Positions 1-9,078 of a DNA stretch of 64,000 nt are shown here, in pieces. The stretch covers positions 1,364,001 through 1,428,000 of the forward strand of contig LR134390.1 in NCBI GenBank assembly GCA_900637705.1. Direction: 5' to 3'. Each line of letters begins with the position of its first letter. Position 1 is the stretch's first letter. The translations under genes were made by a program, and so were the position numbers. Below the pieces are notes generated by a model. It searched no databases. It saw only the letters and a program-made list of their open reading frames with translations, and was not told the origin of the DNA. Source of the stretch: Fusobacterium varium (GTDB lineage Bacteria > Fusobacteriota > Fusobacteriia > Fusobacteriales > Fusobacteriaceae).

Positions 1-2535
1 GATGGAGGAAAAAAAATAAATTATGAAGTTATAGGGCAAGGGATTAGAATATCAGAAGGAGATATCTCATTAGATAATAGAGTTATAAATTATGGATATA
101 TAACAAGTGTAGCGGGAGGAAATGTTCAAGTTATATCTGGACAGGGTATTTTAGGAAAGCCTGGTATGTTAACTAATGGAGAGATATATAATTATGGAGT
201 AATAAATACAGAAAGCAAGGTAACACAAGGACTTAGCGAAATGTATGGGCAAAAGGCAAGTGGTGCAAGAGATGCAAAAGTCCCAGATTTGAGGTATAGT
301 TTGTATAATTATGGAGATATCAAACTCAGATACAGTAGCGAAAGTAATTATAATATAAGTATAACAATGAGCGGACAAAATGTATCTGGTATGGAAGGTC
401 ATACTACGTCTAAGATATATAATTATGGGAATATTGATATAGAAAAGAGTACTTCTGGTAATATAATAACAAGTTTAGAGGGACAAAGTGCAGCTTTAGA
501 TAATAGAGGGGTAAATTCAGATAGCTATAAAGGATATGGAGAAATATATAACTATGGAAATATAAATATAGCCTCTACAGGAAATACCGACTCAGCTGGG
601 CAAAGAAGTACAATAAAAGCAGGAAAGAACATAGAAAGGCATAATGTCTATAACTATGGATTAATAAATATTATTTCAAATGGAAGTATTCATGGGCAAA
701 TAATACAAGGAATAGGAGAAATTGAAGTACCATCATTAGTATACAATTATGGAATAATAAGTCTTAGTGGAAAAAATACAAAAGGACAAGCAGGATTAGG
801 AGAGAAAGCAGCAATACATAACTATGGACAGATAAGAGTAAAAGGGGAAACATATGATACGGCAGGAATGGAAATATCAGGTGGTGGAAAAGGGTTTAAT
901 TATGGAATAATAGAAGTAGATAACAAAGGACTTGAATCTATAAATATGGGAACAGGAATGTGGGCTGATGGAAATAATTCAGAGGCATTTAATTATGGAA
1001 GTATCATAGTTACTGGATTAACAGGAGTTGTAGTAAATGGAATAGATACAGCATATATGAGAGCTACTGGAGGTGGAAAAGTATATAATTATGGGTGGCT
1101 TGAATTGAAAGACTCCTTGGATACGTTAACAATTGGAGAAGGAGTAAGTTCGTCTACTAGAGCTGGATATAGGTCAGTAGGAGATTTTGAACTTAAAGGT
1201 GAAATGAAGATAATGGCAGAAACAGGAAAGGGAAATGTTTATTCTAAAGAAAATTTCATTACAGCAGGAGGAAATGGGAAAGAGGGAAATATTTTAGGCC
1301 TTGAAAATCTTACAGCTTCAGGAGTATATGAAATTTCTACAATTGAAAGAAAAGGGGATAATGGAGAAAATATAGTTGACCTTGTTATGAACAAAACTAA
1401 AAATATAGAGGATTTAGAAAAAAATAGCAATACAGGAAGAATGGTAAAAGAGTTGAAGCTTGATAATGCTGTATATGGAAAAGATTCAGAGTTTGTAAAG
1501 AACAATAAAGAGTTTTCAGAAATGATATCAAGGAAAGTATCAGAAGGGGAATCACTTGAAAATTTACTTGGGCTTGAATATGCAAACTTAAATGGACAGA
1601 TAATTGAATCAGGAAAAGTATTATTAGAAAATCAGGAGAAAGTTGCAAGTACAGATAGAACTTATTTAAGTGGACAATTTAATAAAGAGAATAATTTTGA
1701 TGCAGTGATAATTAATCCTCAAAATGAAACTAAAATAGGAATATTTCATTTAAATTCAGATAAAGACCTTGGGTCACATGCATTAGGAACATATAAATAT
1801 GATTTAGAAAGTACAACTATTATACTTCAGAATAACAAAAACTATATGGTAGGTATGAATTACTCAAAATTAGATTATAAAAATAGAAATAGTGATCTAA
1901 GAAAAACAAGTGTTTTTTTAGGACATAATTATATTAGACCATTAAATGATGGAATATCAGAATATAGAAATTATATAAATGGTATGCTGACATATAATAC
2001 TATGGATAGGGATAAAAAAAGAGATGATTTTAAATCATATAATATAAATATGACAAATGAATATGTGAGAAAATTAGATATAAAAGGACTCACATATTCA
2101 GAATTTACAGCCGGGCTCAAGACAACAGTATTTGGACATGAAAAAATAAAAGAACATGGAGCAGATTTGACTTTAGATAGAAATATAGAGGTAAAGAAAA
2201 AATTGGGAATATCAAATGAGATAAACTTAGGACTTTTTTTAAACAAAAGTTATGAAATAGGAAAAAATAAAGAGAATAATAATTTTGGGATAAGTACATA
2301 TTTAGGATATAGAAAAGAGTTAATGTCAGTGGCTAATTGGAGAGATGAATTTACAATAGGAACAGGAAGTTATGCAAAATATAATAAACCAGTAAAAGAA
2401 CATGATTTAGGAGTGGGATTAGGAGTTGTATCAGCAAGATATGAGGTTAAAGAAGGGTTGACAGGAACTTTAAGCTTTTCAGCCGATACTTTAGGAGATA
2501 CAATGGTAACATTTAAGATGGAATATAAGTTTTAG
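1..2535 (+). CDS. Autotransporter adhesin, 3' part (5' end outside window)
   Basis: The reading frame is open from base 1, so the gene starts left of the window; the first ATG inside (166) is internal. About the first 400 visible residues are a repetitive passenger with a recurring (I/V)YNYGxI motif roughly every 20-30 residues, which predicts a beta-helix. A linker with charged helices follows. The last ~270 residues alternate hydrophobic and polar positions and end in EYKF, as expected of a type V autotransporter beta-barrel with a C-terminal aromatic residue. Role: surface-exposed adhesin or similar. The passenger fold and family are known for fusobacterial autotransporters; the ligand cannot be told from sequence. 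Two small HU-like genes follow 45 bases downstream. Confidence 0.85.
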   Translation, partial: DGGKKINYEVIGQGIRISEGDISLDNRVINYGYITSVAGGNVQVISGQGILGKPGMLTNGEIYNYGVINTESKVTQGLSEMYGQKASGARDAKVPDLRYSLYNYGDIKLRYSSESNYNISITMSGQNVSGMEGHTTSKIYNYGNIDIEKSTSGNIITSLEGQSAALDNRGVNSDSYKGYGEIYNYGNINIASTGNTDSAGQRSTIKAGKNIERHNVYNYGLINIISNGSIHGQIIQGIGEIEVPSLVYNYGIISLSGKNTKGQAGLGEKAAIHNYGQIRVKGETYDTAGMEISGGGKGFNYGIIEVDNKGLESINMGTGMWADGNNSEAFNYGSIIVTGLTGVVVNGIDTAYMRATGGGKVYNYGWLELKDSLDTLTIGEGVSSSTRAGYRSVGDFELKGEMKIMAETGKGNVYSKENFITAGGNGKEGNILGLENLTASGVYEISTIERKGDNGENIVDLVMNKTKNIEDLEKNSNTGRMVKELKLDNAVYGKDSEFVKNNKEFSEMISRKVSEGESLENLLGLEYANLNGQIIESGKVLLENQEKVASTDRTYLSGQFNKENNFDAVIINPQNETKIGIFHLNSDKDLGSHALGTYKYDLESTTIILQNNKNYMVGMNYSKLDYKNRNSDLRKTSVFLGHNYIRPLNDGISEYRNYINGMLTYNTMDRDKKRDDFKSYNINMTNEYVRKLDIKGLTYSEFTAGLKTTVFGHEKIKEHGADLTLDRNIEVKKKLGISNEINLGLFLNKSYEIGKNKENNNFGISTYLGYRKELMSVANWRDEFTIGTGSYAKYNKPVKEHDLGVGLGVVSARYEVKEGLTGTLSFSADTLGDTMVTFKMEYKF

Positions 2536-2580
2536 ATAGAGCTAGATATGATACTATTTTAATAAGAAAGGAAAATTTTT

Positions 2581-2871
2581 ATGAAAGAAAGTATGTTTAT
2601 AAAATACTATAAGAAAAGAAATAAAAGCAAAAACTATAAAGAAGCAAAGGAAAAGATAGATTTATTTTGGAATGTTTTATTAAAAGCTTTAGAAGAAGAA
2701 AGTGTGATATTAAAGAATTGGGGAACATTTGAAAAAAAAGAAGTGAAAGCAAGAAAAGTAATAATACCAAATACAGAAAAAGCAATAACTACAAAAGCCA
2801 AAAAAGTAATAAAATTTAGAGCAGGGAAAGGATTGCGTAATATAGTAAATGGAGTTGATGCTGATGAATAA
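2581..2871 (+). CDS. HU/IHF-like DNA-binding protein, divergent
   Basis: A 96-residue basic protein. The middle (WGTFEKKEVKARK) and the end (KAKKVIKFRAGKGL) match the HU/IHF pattern of a GxF turn, a basic DNA-binding arm and a final VxFxxGxxL strand. The arm lacks the usual RNP tip, reading IIPNTEKA instead. The start has an upstream AGAAAGGAAAA stretch. It sits between the autotransporter and a second HU-like gene whose ATG overlaps its stop, so the two are probably co-translated. They could form a heterodimer; a local nucleoid or regulatory role is inference. Confidence 0.7.
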   Translation: MKESMFIKYYKKRNKSKNYKEAKEKIDLFWNVLLKALEEESVILKNWGTFEKKEVKARKVIIPNTEKAITTKAKKVIKFRAGKGLRNIVNGVDADE

Positions 2872-3133
2872 GAAAGAACTGGCAAAAATATACAGTAAAA
2901 TTAGTAAAAATATGATAAATGTAAAAAGAGCAATAGAAGAAATAGATGTATTTCTTGAAACTGTACAAGAAGCCTTGTTAGTAGATGGAAAGGTAAAGTT
3001 TATAAAAAGAGGAACTTTTGAAGTACTGAAGAAAAAGGCAAGAATAATAAGCAATCCCTCAACAAGAGAACTAATGAAAATCTACCCAAAGAAAACAATA
3101 AAGTTTAAAATATCAAAAGAATTAATAAAGTAG
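2864..3133 (+). CDS. HU/IHF-like DNA-binding protein, second of pair
   Basis: About 89 residues with HU-like features: a helical N-terminal half, then KRGTFEVLKKKARIISNPSTRE, where SNPSTRE resembles the RNPxT arm tip of HU, and a closing KTIKFKISKEL strand. The ATG at 2864 overlaps the stop of the previous gene (ATGAATAA), which favours translational coupling; an in-frame ATG at 2849 is also possible. It shares little identity with the first HU-like protein and neither resembles the canonical HU at 44743, so these are diverged paralogues. A terminator follows at 3141-3181. Confidence 0.68.
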   Translation: MNKKELAKIYSKISKNMINVKRAIEEIDVFLETVQEALLVDGKVKFIKRGTFEVLKKKARIISNPSTRELMKIYPKKTIKFKISKELIK

Positions 3134-3140
3134 TTAAAGG

Positions 3141-3181
3141 TGCTGATAGAAGAAGGTTTTTCTTACTATCAGCATTTTTTT
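3141..3181 (+). terminator. Rho-independent terminator after HU-like pair
   Basis: A 9-base perfect inverted repeat (TGCTGATAG at 3141-3149, CTATCAGCA at 3166-3174) is followed by a run of seven T (3175-3181). It lies 8 bases after the stop of the second HU-like gene. Confidence 0.9.
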
Positions 3182-3782
3182 AATATAAAATTTGTTAGAG
3201 GTCTTTCAATATTTAAAATTTTATTTTCTTTTTGAAAACTACTTAATTTCTTTATTCCAGTATTTTAATCTCTTATCTTCCTTTTAGCTTTTATCATAAA
3301 AGCATATAAAAAATCTTCTAGAGTTAGCTTAGTTAAAAAATGCTTACGTTATTATAATTTAAAATTTTTAGTAGAAATAATATCTGTGTATTAAAGGTAA
3401 TGAAAGAACACCATTTTTATATTACTTAAAAATAAATACTATTGTATTTATAATAAGTACAGTTTAAAAAATATATAATTTAATTTAAAAAAAGATGATA
3501 ACTGGTATGGTTATTGACAATGAATAAAAAAAATGTAATGAAGGCACTTAATGATTTAACATAAAAAATATAAAAAGGTAGTATTTTATTTTAAAAAAAC
3601 TATTTTCTGAACAAACAATTTTGAAATTAATTCGCAAAAGAGAAACATAAAGTAATGAAAAAAATACAAATGAATTGAATGTAATAGAATATTTGACTGG
3701 TATGATACATTATTGATATAATTAAAACTAAATAGAATTTAAAAATACAAAATATTTAAAATAAAACAAAAAGAGGTGGAAT
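3182..3782. other. 600-base AT-rich intergenic region
   Basis: Very AT-rich and with no open frame of useful length on either strand. It contains short A/T runs and, near its right end, the promoter at 3693-3722. I see no tRNA, no repeat array and no convincing riboswitch in it. Confidence 0.6.
3693..3722 (+). promoter_or_regulatory. Probable sigma70-type promoter of the injection-system operon
   Basis: A -35-like TTGACT (3693-3698) and a perfect -10 TATAAT (3717-3722) are separated by 18 bases. They lie about 60 bases upstream of the sheath-like gene, whose ATG at 3783 has a good Shine-Dalgarno (AGAGGTGG). This is the only strong candidate in the gap. Confidence 0.6.
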
Positions 3783-5933
3783 ATGTCTAAAAGTATTTTT
3801 GAACAAACAAACAGAACAATTCTGTTTGAAGAGATCAACAGTGAAAAACTGGATTTATTGACTCTTGTGGGAAGTGGTAACAATATAACAAGTTTAGATG
3901 ATGAGAAAATCAGAGAGATTCATGAACATCTTCTAGTAAGAAGTTTTAAGGAATTTCTAACAAAATTCGAGCCTAAGGTTTACAGTTTTTTCAATGCTGC
4001 AAGCCAAAAGGTAAGATACAGTCTGGAAAAACCAAATGGAATTCCAGATAACTGTATTACTGAAATACCAATAAATATGGAGAATACATTCTTCAAAATG
4101 CTTATAACACTGCTGGACAGTAAAAAAGTTAATGGAAGCAAGAATGTAGATTTTAATTTTAAAGAAATTTTAAATATGCTTTCTCCTAAAAAAGTAATGG
4201 ACGATATAAAGCAGTTGAGAAAAGAGATAGCTTATCTTCATGAAAAATATGAGTCTTTGGAAGAAGAAGATCCAACAAAGCTTGAATATGCAGATAAACT
4301 AAACATAGCATTTTCAAAGGCAGGAGAGAGTTATAACAATATTCTTGGAATGCTTCCTCTAGCTATAGAAGATATCAAAACAAGAGTGTTGATTGGGCAG
4401 AGTGAAAATGGTGGAAAAGCAGAGGAAATAAAAATCGGAATGCTTACTATGGACGAGCATGGGGAACTTAAGATAATTGAGGAAAAATCAAAGCAGAGTA
4501 CAGCACTTACTGTGGCATCTAATCAGCACAATCAGCTTTTAGCACAATATTTTGAGGAAGATTTTGAAGAAGTCAATGAAGAACCAAATGAGTATGTAAA
4601 AAATCTGGTAGTAAGAACTTTTGTTCCTCTGCCTACAGTAATAGAAGAAATAGATGTAGAAAGAGAAGTAAAAAATTATAACCAATATTTAACATTCTAT
4701 AAAGAAGCACAGGAAGATTTTATAAAGACAATAAAACCTCTTATGGAAAAATTATTGGGAGTAAAAGTATTCTTTGAACAGTATGATAAAGATCTTAATG
4801 GAATGAAGCCTACTCTTTTAGTAGTAAACAATAAACTTGAAATGCTTCTAAAAGGTGAAAATAAACAGGCATTGGAATTGTATCTAAATACTGTCAACCA
4901 GAAAAATGATTTTGAAAATACTATCTGGTTTGCAATTATTCCAAGTATCAACCTTGATGAAATTGATGACAGTAAAAATATCAGACAAAGATTCAAGGGT
5001 ACAACTAAAGTACAGAAGAAGAGCGTCAATACAAATGAAAATCTACAGGTACTTATGTCAATACTTGCTCAATACAAAGTTACAAGCTTCTTCAGTGTGA
5101 TAGGAACTGATGAAACTACATTTAACAATCTGGCAACTACTGGAATAGGAAAATATGTAGAAAAAACTAAAAATCTTCAATATAGAGATTTCTCTCAATA
5201 TTTAATTGCTTGTGTTCCTAACTTTACTATAATACCAAAAGAAAAATCAAGTGTAATATTAGACTACAAGCTTAAAGCAGAGGAATCTAATTTAGCAGAA
5301 TTTGATAAAAATGAATTGGTAAAATTCTGGATTGAGGGTGTATATATAGAAAGTTCTTATGTGGCAGCAGGAATAACAGCTGCTCAGCAGTGTCCAGACT
5401 ATTTGAGAAAGAGATTTAAAAAGACTGATTTGAGAGAACCAGGAGTAAGAATAAACATAGAAGAAAAAGACAACAGCTTTAAAATAGTTACTAGTATGTC
5501 AAAAGAGATAACTGGATATACTATCGCTACTAAAGATAGTATCAATAGAAATAACTTTGGATTTATATTTTCATCAGATAATGTACAGCATGGTGGAAAA
5601 CTTATAAATAATATAACAGTATACAAGGCAAGAACTTTAGCAACTAATGAAGATGGAGTATTTGAACCTATGTATAAAACTGTGGCAACTACATATATAG
5701 AAAGAGTCTTGAGATTCCTTACAACAGATTTTAAAGAGGATAAGATAAAAGACTTTTTCAGTAATAAACCAACAAGTCAGAAAAATAAATGGCTTTCAAA
5801 TCAGGAATGTGTCAACTCGATACTACAGCCTGGAGATGATATATCAGTAAATATAGAAGGGGATAACTGCCATTTACATATTAATTTCAATGGAGATGTA
5901 AAAAATCTTACACTTGAGATAACTAAAAATTAG
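3783..5933 (+). CDS. Sheath-like protein of a contractile-injection (T6SS-like) locus
   Basis: A 716-residue soluble protein with no signal peptide and no membrane segment. The first ~250 residues are largely helical and charged, with a likely coiled coil around 125-185. The C-terminal half is alpha/beta and includes a stretch around 525-580 (ITAAQQCPDYLRKRF, then IATKDSINRNNFGF) of the kind seen in large sheath subunits. I assign sheath function mainly from context: first gene of the operon, strong promoter, tube-like gene next, VgrG and PAAR-like genes downstream. The length would fit a TssB-TssC-like fusion. I cannot confirm homology without a profile search, so the function is inference. 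The last ~55 bases are imperfectly repeated just downstream (5970-6029). Confidence 0.5.
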   Translation: MSKSIFEQTNRTILFEEINSEKLDLLTLVGSGNNITSLDDEKIREIHEHLLVRSFKEFLTKFEPKVYSFFNAASQKVRYSLEKPNGIPDNCITEIPINMENTFFKMLITLLDSKKVNGSKNVDFNFKEILNMLSPKKVMDDIKQLRKEIAYLHEKYESLEEEDPTKLEYADKLNIAFSKAGESYNNILGMLPLAIEDIKTRVLIGQSENGGKAEEIKIGMLTMDEHGELKIIEEKSKQSTALTVASNQHNQLLAQYFEEDFEEVNEEPNEYVKNLVVRTFVPLPTVIEEIDVEREVKNYNQYLTFYKEAQEDFIKTIKPLMEKLLGVKVFFEQYDKDLNGMKPTLLVVNNKLEMLLKGENKQALELYLNTVNQKNDFENTIWFAIIPSINLDEIDDSKNIRQRFKGTTKVQKKSVNTNENLQVLMSILAQYKVTSFFSVIGTDETTFNNLATTGIGKYVEKTKNLQYRDFSQYLIACVPNFTIIPKEKSSVILDYKLKAEESNLAEFDKNELVKFWIEGVYIESSYVAAGITAAQQCPDYLRKRFKKTDLREPGVRINIEEKDNSFKIVTSMSKEITGYTIATKDSINRNNFGFIFSSDNVQHGGKLINNITVYKARTLATNEDGVFEPMYKTVATTYIERVLRFLTTDFKEDKIKDFFSNKPTSQKNKWLSNQECVNSILQPGDDISVNIEGDNCHLHINFNGDVKNLTLEITKN

Positions 5934-5969
5934 AAATACTTAACTTGGATATAGAAAGGATAAAGTTAT

Positions 5970-6029
5970 TTTTATATATTAATTTCAATAAAAATGTAAA
6001 AAATCTTATATTTAAAACAGCTGAAAATT
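5970..6029 (+). repeat. Degenerate tandem copy of the 3' end of the sheath-like gene
   Basis: Bases 5970-6029 (starting ATATTAATTTCAAT and ending GAAAATTAG) match 5877-5932, the last codons and stop of the sheath-like gene, with scattered substitutions. It appears to be a duplicated gene end left between sheath and tube genes. Confidence 0.75.
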
Positions 6030-6066
6030 AGGGAAACCTAATCTAAAATAAAAAGGAGATGATTAC

Positions 6067-6501
6067 ATGGGATTCAATCTTAAAATCAAAGGGAAAAATG
6101 AGGAGATTAATTTAGGAATGGATAATATTACTACAGTTAAATACATTTCTGATACTCCAGATGATTCAAACGCGAGAGCCAGTGACTTAGGAGTTGTACT
6201 GGAAGTAAATGGTAAAATAATAACTCCTGTAAATGGGGAAGAAGCAGATGATACTAAAAAAATGGCTAAATGGTCATTAGTACCTGCTGAAAGTTCAGAT
6301 GCTTACAGAGAACTATCACTAGAAGTTATTTCTGGAAGTGTAGTAGTTAGAAAGATAGATCTTCCTAATGCTTTTATTCTTGATTATACTGAAGATTATA
6401 ATGACAAGGGTGGAGTAGGAGAATTTAAAGCTATCTTTAAACAAAAGAAAGAAAAAATAGAAACTGTAACTATCGAAGGTGGTTACGCAGCTGAAGAATA
6501 A
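6067..6501 (+). CDS. Tube (Hcp-like) protein candidate
   Basis: A 144-residue protein with no signal peptide, mostly beta by pattern. The C-terminal part (LPNAFILDYTEDYND, GGVGEFKAIFKQKK, then TIEGG) has the layout of the last strands of Hcp and phage-tube folds, where a hydrophobic strand leads to Y-x-E-x-Y, a G-x-G-x-F strand and a closing beta hairpin. Length is close to Hcp (about 160). It has a strong ribosome site (AAAAAGGAGATG) and is followed by two inverted repeats, which suits a highly made tube subunit. Homology is judged by pattern only; some other beta-sandwich baseplate part is possible. Confidence 0.5.
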   Translation: MGFNLKIKGKNEEINLGMDNITTVKYISDTPDDSNARASDLGVVLEVNGKIITPVNGEEADDTKKMAKWSLVPAESSDAYRELSLEVISGSVVVRKIDLPNAFILDYTEDYNDKGGVGEFKAIFKQKKEKIETVTIEGGYAAEE

Positions 6502-6516
6502 TGTCAGCCATATTGT

Positions 6517-6545
6517 AGTTGGAGGAAAATTATTTTTCTCCAACT
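6517..6545 (+). terminator. Stem-loop after the tube gene (possible attenuator)
   Basis: A perfect 8-base stem (AGTTGGAG at 6517-6524, CTCCAACT at 6538-6545) encloses an A/T-rich loop with six T. No long T-run follows the stem, so read-through into the next gene is expected. Confidence 0.55.
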
Positions 6546-6588
6546 CTTTATTCTTCTAATTAATAAATTTAGTTGGAAGAATAAAGAG
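6544..6588. repeat. 13-base perfect inverted repeat between tube gene and next gene
   Basis: CTCTTTATTCTTC (6544-6556) and its exact reverse complement GAAGAATAAAGAG (6576-6588) are 19 bases apart. The left arm overlaps the 3' arm of the preceding stem-loop by two bases, so the two hairpins could be alternative structures. It lies just before the TTG start at 6614. Confidence 0.7.
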
Positions 6589-6613
6589 AACATGAAATCA
6601 AGGGGGAAATATT

Positions 6614-7393
6614 TTGATAGCAATAGAGAATAAAATTCCTATATTCAGACGAGGAAATATACTCGACAAAGAAGTTTTAGACAACATGATAGAAACTCCA
6701 TATGAATATTATTCTTTGTCTTACAGTAAATATTCAGATGGAATTATTTGTGGTATTGAAACTTATGTAGAAAATGAAACTTTATATATCACACCAGGAG
6801 TTATAAAATACAATGATTTTTATTATAAGATAAAGGAAAAATTGAAAATAGAAATACCGATAGAAGATGGAGATTATATATTAAAAATAAAATTTCTTCC
6901 TCCAGCAGAGGTGGAGAAAGGAAAATATGAAAAATATGCTATGGAAATAGAATTCGCAGGTAATTATAAATGCCAGAGTAACGAAATGGAATTAGCAAGA
7001 ATCAAAAGGAGAGAAGGAGCTGAAATAAGAAATCCTTCAATTTTTACAGGAATAGATAAAGAATACAACATTGTAAATGAAATATATAAACCTGCAAGTA
7101 CAGCTTCAGGAAGCTCTTTTCCAAGCAAGCTTTTAAAAATGTATGCTGAAAGAATATTTGATGAAAAAGAGATGGAGAGCCTAGATGAAGTTTTTTGCAG
7201 TATGGCATTAAATGATTATGTATCAAGAGATCTGCTCAATTCATATATCAAGAGAAAAATAAGAGAGGACTGTTCTCAGGCAGATAATCAAAAAATATAT
7301 GAACATCTTAGGAAAATATACAGTAATATGAAAAATAGCAGATTTACAAAGAATAATAATATCAAACAGAAAAATCTGATGATGGTGGAGTGA
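6614..7393 (+). CDS. Unrecognised protein, possible baseplate or tail-type component
   Basis: A 259-residue soluble protein. Translation probably starts at TTG 6614, preceded by AAGGGGGAAA at good spacing. The N-terminal ~120 residues ([39 protein letters not shown]) read like the N-terminal regions of phage tail or baseplate proteins that begin with content of the kind 'ITPG(V/I)xxYNG'. The remainder is helical and basic. I do not recognise the family. Position between the tube and the J-domain gene, only 4 bases before the latter, ties it to the injection-system operon. Confidence 0.5.
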   Translation: MIAIENKIPIFRRGNILDKEVLDNMIETPYEYYSLSYSKYSDGIICGIETYVENETLYITPGVIKYNDFYYKIKEKLKIEIPIEDGDYILKIKFLPPAEVEKGKYEKYAMEIEFAGNYKCQSNEMELARIKRREGAEIRNPSIFTGIDKEYNIVNEIYKPASTASGSSFPSKLLKMYAERIFDEKEMESLDEVFCSMALNDYVSRDLLNSYIKRKIREDCSQADNQKIYEHLRKIYSNMKNSRFTKNNNIKQKNLMMVE

Positions 7394-7397
7394 TGGA

Positions 7398-7843
7398 ATG
7401 AAAAGCTTATATGAAATACTTGGGGTAGACAGCAGTTCTGGAAAAGATGAGATAAAAAAGAGATATAGAGAACTGGCTAAAAAATATCACCCAGACAGAA
7501 TGGTAAATGCTGGTGAAAAAGAAAAGGCAGAGGCTGAAAAAAGATTCAGAGAAATAAATGATGCCTATACTATTCTTAGTGATGATGAAAAAAGAAATGA
7601 ATATGACAAAATGGCAGAGTCAAAAAATGGGTATGGAAAAAATAAAAAAAATAAATCAAGAACAGAACAGGAAGGATATGGAGATATCTATGAAAAATTT
7701 ACCAAGGAGAGCATGAATAATATGTTTGGCAAGTTTTTTGATCCTGAAAAAAAATCATCAGAAAAAGGGGATAGTAAAATGAAGGAACAGACAAATAATA
7801 TGTTTGAATCTTTTTTTCATTTAAGGGGAGGAAGAAAAAATGA
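7398..7843 (+). CDS. J-domain (DnaJ-like) co-chaperone
   Basis: Residues 1-70 form a J-domain with the invariant HPD in KKYHPDRM and the helix IV region ending DKMAE. The rest is a charged low-complexity tail with two copies of a NNMFxxFF motif. There is no Cys-rich zinc centre, so this is a type III J-protein. It likely stimulates the Hsp70-like ATPase at 12013-14599. As sequenced the frame runs on to 7913 and overlaps the next gene by 74 bases. One extra A in the run 7835-7840 would make it stop at 7841-7843, giving a normal ATGA overlap with the next start; I report that end. Confidence 0.85.
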
Positions 7844-8502
7844 GATTTTTAAAGAATTGGAAATTGAAAAGAGAGATAAAAAAGTATCAAAAGAAAGAGC
7901 TGCAGAAAAGTGAGATAAAAGAAAGAAAGGTAAATTATATTTTCTGGGGAATAGTTCTTATAGCTTCATTTGGGTTGGTTTATTATTTTCATTTTTCAAA
8001 AGAGATATTAATAGTAATATCAATGATGATAATGGGATTTGTTATAGCTGACCTTTTCTATTACAGCTGGAAGCTGAAAAGAGATTTGATTATGTATGAA
8101 AAATCTCAGTTTGTAAGAGATTCAAGAATTGTAAAGAGCATAGAGGACAAGAGAGAGCAGTCAAGAAACAATATAACTCATATCATACTTAAAAATGAAG
8201 AGGGATATGACATCAAGACTTGGCCAGTCGGAAAGGCTAATTCATTAATAATCGGGAAAAGTGCAAGAATGAGAGTGGATATAAATCTTGGAGATACTGC
8301 ATACTCTTCATTAATAAGCAAAAGACATGCAATATTAAACAAGAGTGACAATGGGTGGTTTGTGGAAGATTTAGGTTCATTAAATGGTACAGGGATACAA
8401 AGATATGCAGACAACAGAAAAATAAAAATAGGTAATGCACCAGTAAAAGTGCAGAGTGGGGATATCATATATATCTCAACAGTAGCTCTGCTTGTAAAAT
8501 AA
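7840..8502 (+). CDS. Membrane-anchored FHA-domain protein
   Basis: A 220-residue protein with a basic N-terminus, two adjacent hydrophobic segments (about residues 31-50 and 54-72), and a C-terminal FHA domain (about 130-220). FHA signature residues are present: IIGKSA, then SKRHA in place of SxxH, then SLNGT. FHA domains bind phosphothreonine peptides. With the kinase and PP2C-like genes of the operon it fits a T6SS-type phospho-switch (as PpkA-Fha-PppA), acting at the inner membrane. The ribosome site AGGGGAGGAAG precedes the ATG. Confidence 0.8.
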   Translation: MRFLKNWKLKREIKKYQKKELQKSEIKERKVNYIFWGIVLIASFGLVYYFHFSKEILIVISMMIMGFVIADLFYYSWKLKRDLIMYEKSQFVRDSRIVKSIEDKREQSRNNITHIILKNEEGYDIKTWPVGKANSLIIGKSARMRVDINLGDTAYSSLISKRHAILNKSDNGWFVEDLGSLNGTGIQRYADNRKIKIGNAPVKVQSGDIIYISTVALLVK

Positions 8503-8538
8503 AAATTAAAGAAAATAAAAAAATCGGAGGAAAGAATT

Positions 8539-9069
8539 ATGATGAAACTAGAAAGATGTGAAAACGGACACGTATATAATGCAGCTAGATATAAGGAATG
8601 TCCATATTGCAATAATACTGACAGACTTGAAGATATAGCTGTAAGAGAAGAAATACCAATGGATCAGGTAGATGTTGAAGATGATAAAACAGTTGCCTAC
8701 TGGGCAAATGAACTGGCTGTTGACCCAGTTGTAGGGTGGCTGGTATGTTTCAACGGATATGAGAAAGGGAAGGATTTTAAACTTAAATCAGAGAAAAACT
8801 TTATAGGAAGAGCTCCTGAAATGGATATATGTCTTGAAGGAGATAACAATATCTCAAGAAAAAATCATGCAATTATAGCTTACAATCCTAAAAATAGAGA
8901 ATTTGTAATAACTCCCGGAGATGGAAACGGGATTGTCTATGTACAGGGAGAGGCAGTATATGCTCCAATGAAACTTTCTTCATTTGATGTAATAGAAATG
9001 GGAACTTCAAAATTTGTATTTGTTGCATTATGTGGAGAAGAATTTGATTGGAAAATCGATAAAGAGTAG
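8539..9069 (+). CDS. FHA-domain protein with N-terminal zinc ribbon
   Basis: A 176-residue soluble protein. It opens with a small zinc-ribbon (C-x2-GH near residue 6 and CPYC near residue 22). The FHA domain occupies about residues 80-170: NFIGRAPEMDI, then ISRKNHAII, then a G-x-G-x-VYVQG stretch where the usual NG sits. A ribosome site (CGGAGGAAAG) precedes the start at 8539. It is the second phosphothreonine-reader of the operon and, unlike the first, carries no membrane anchor, so the two may read the same phosphoprotein at different sites. This last point is inference. Confidence 0.8.
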   Translation: MMKLERCENGHVYNAARYKECPYCNNTDRLEDIAVREEIPMDQVDVEDDKTVAYWANELAVDPVVGWLVCFNGYEKGKDFKLKSEKNFIGRAPEMDICLEGDNNISRKNHAIIAYNPKNREFVITPGDGNGIVYVQGEAVYAPMKLSSFDVIEMGTSKFVFVALCGEEFDWKIDKE

Positions 9070-9078
9070 GGGAAAAAT

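Noticed and set aside
3182-3782. A riboswitch or small RNA in the gap before the sheath-like gene
   Set aside because: No conserved core or stable stem-loop could be identified; the region is only AT-rich with a promoter at its end.
8178-8612. A 144-residue - strand frame
   Set aside because: Antisense to the FHA genes; composition fits a shadow frame of AT-rich coding DNA.
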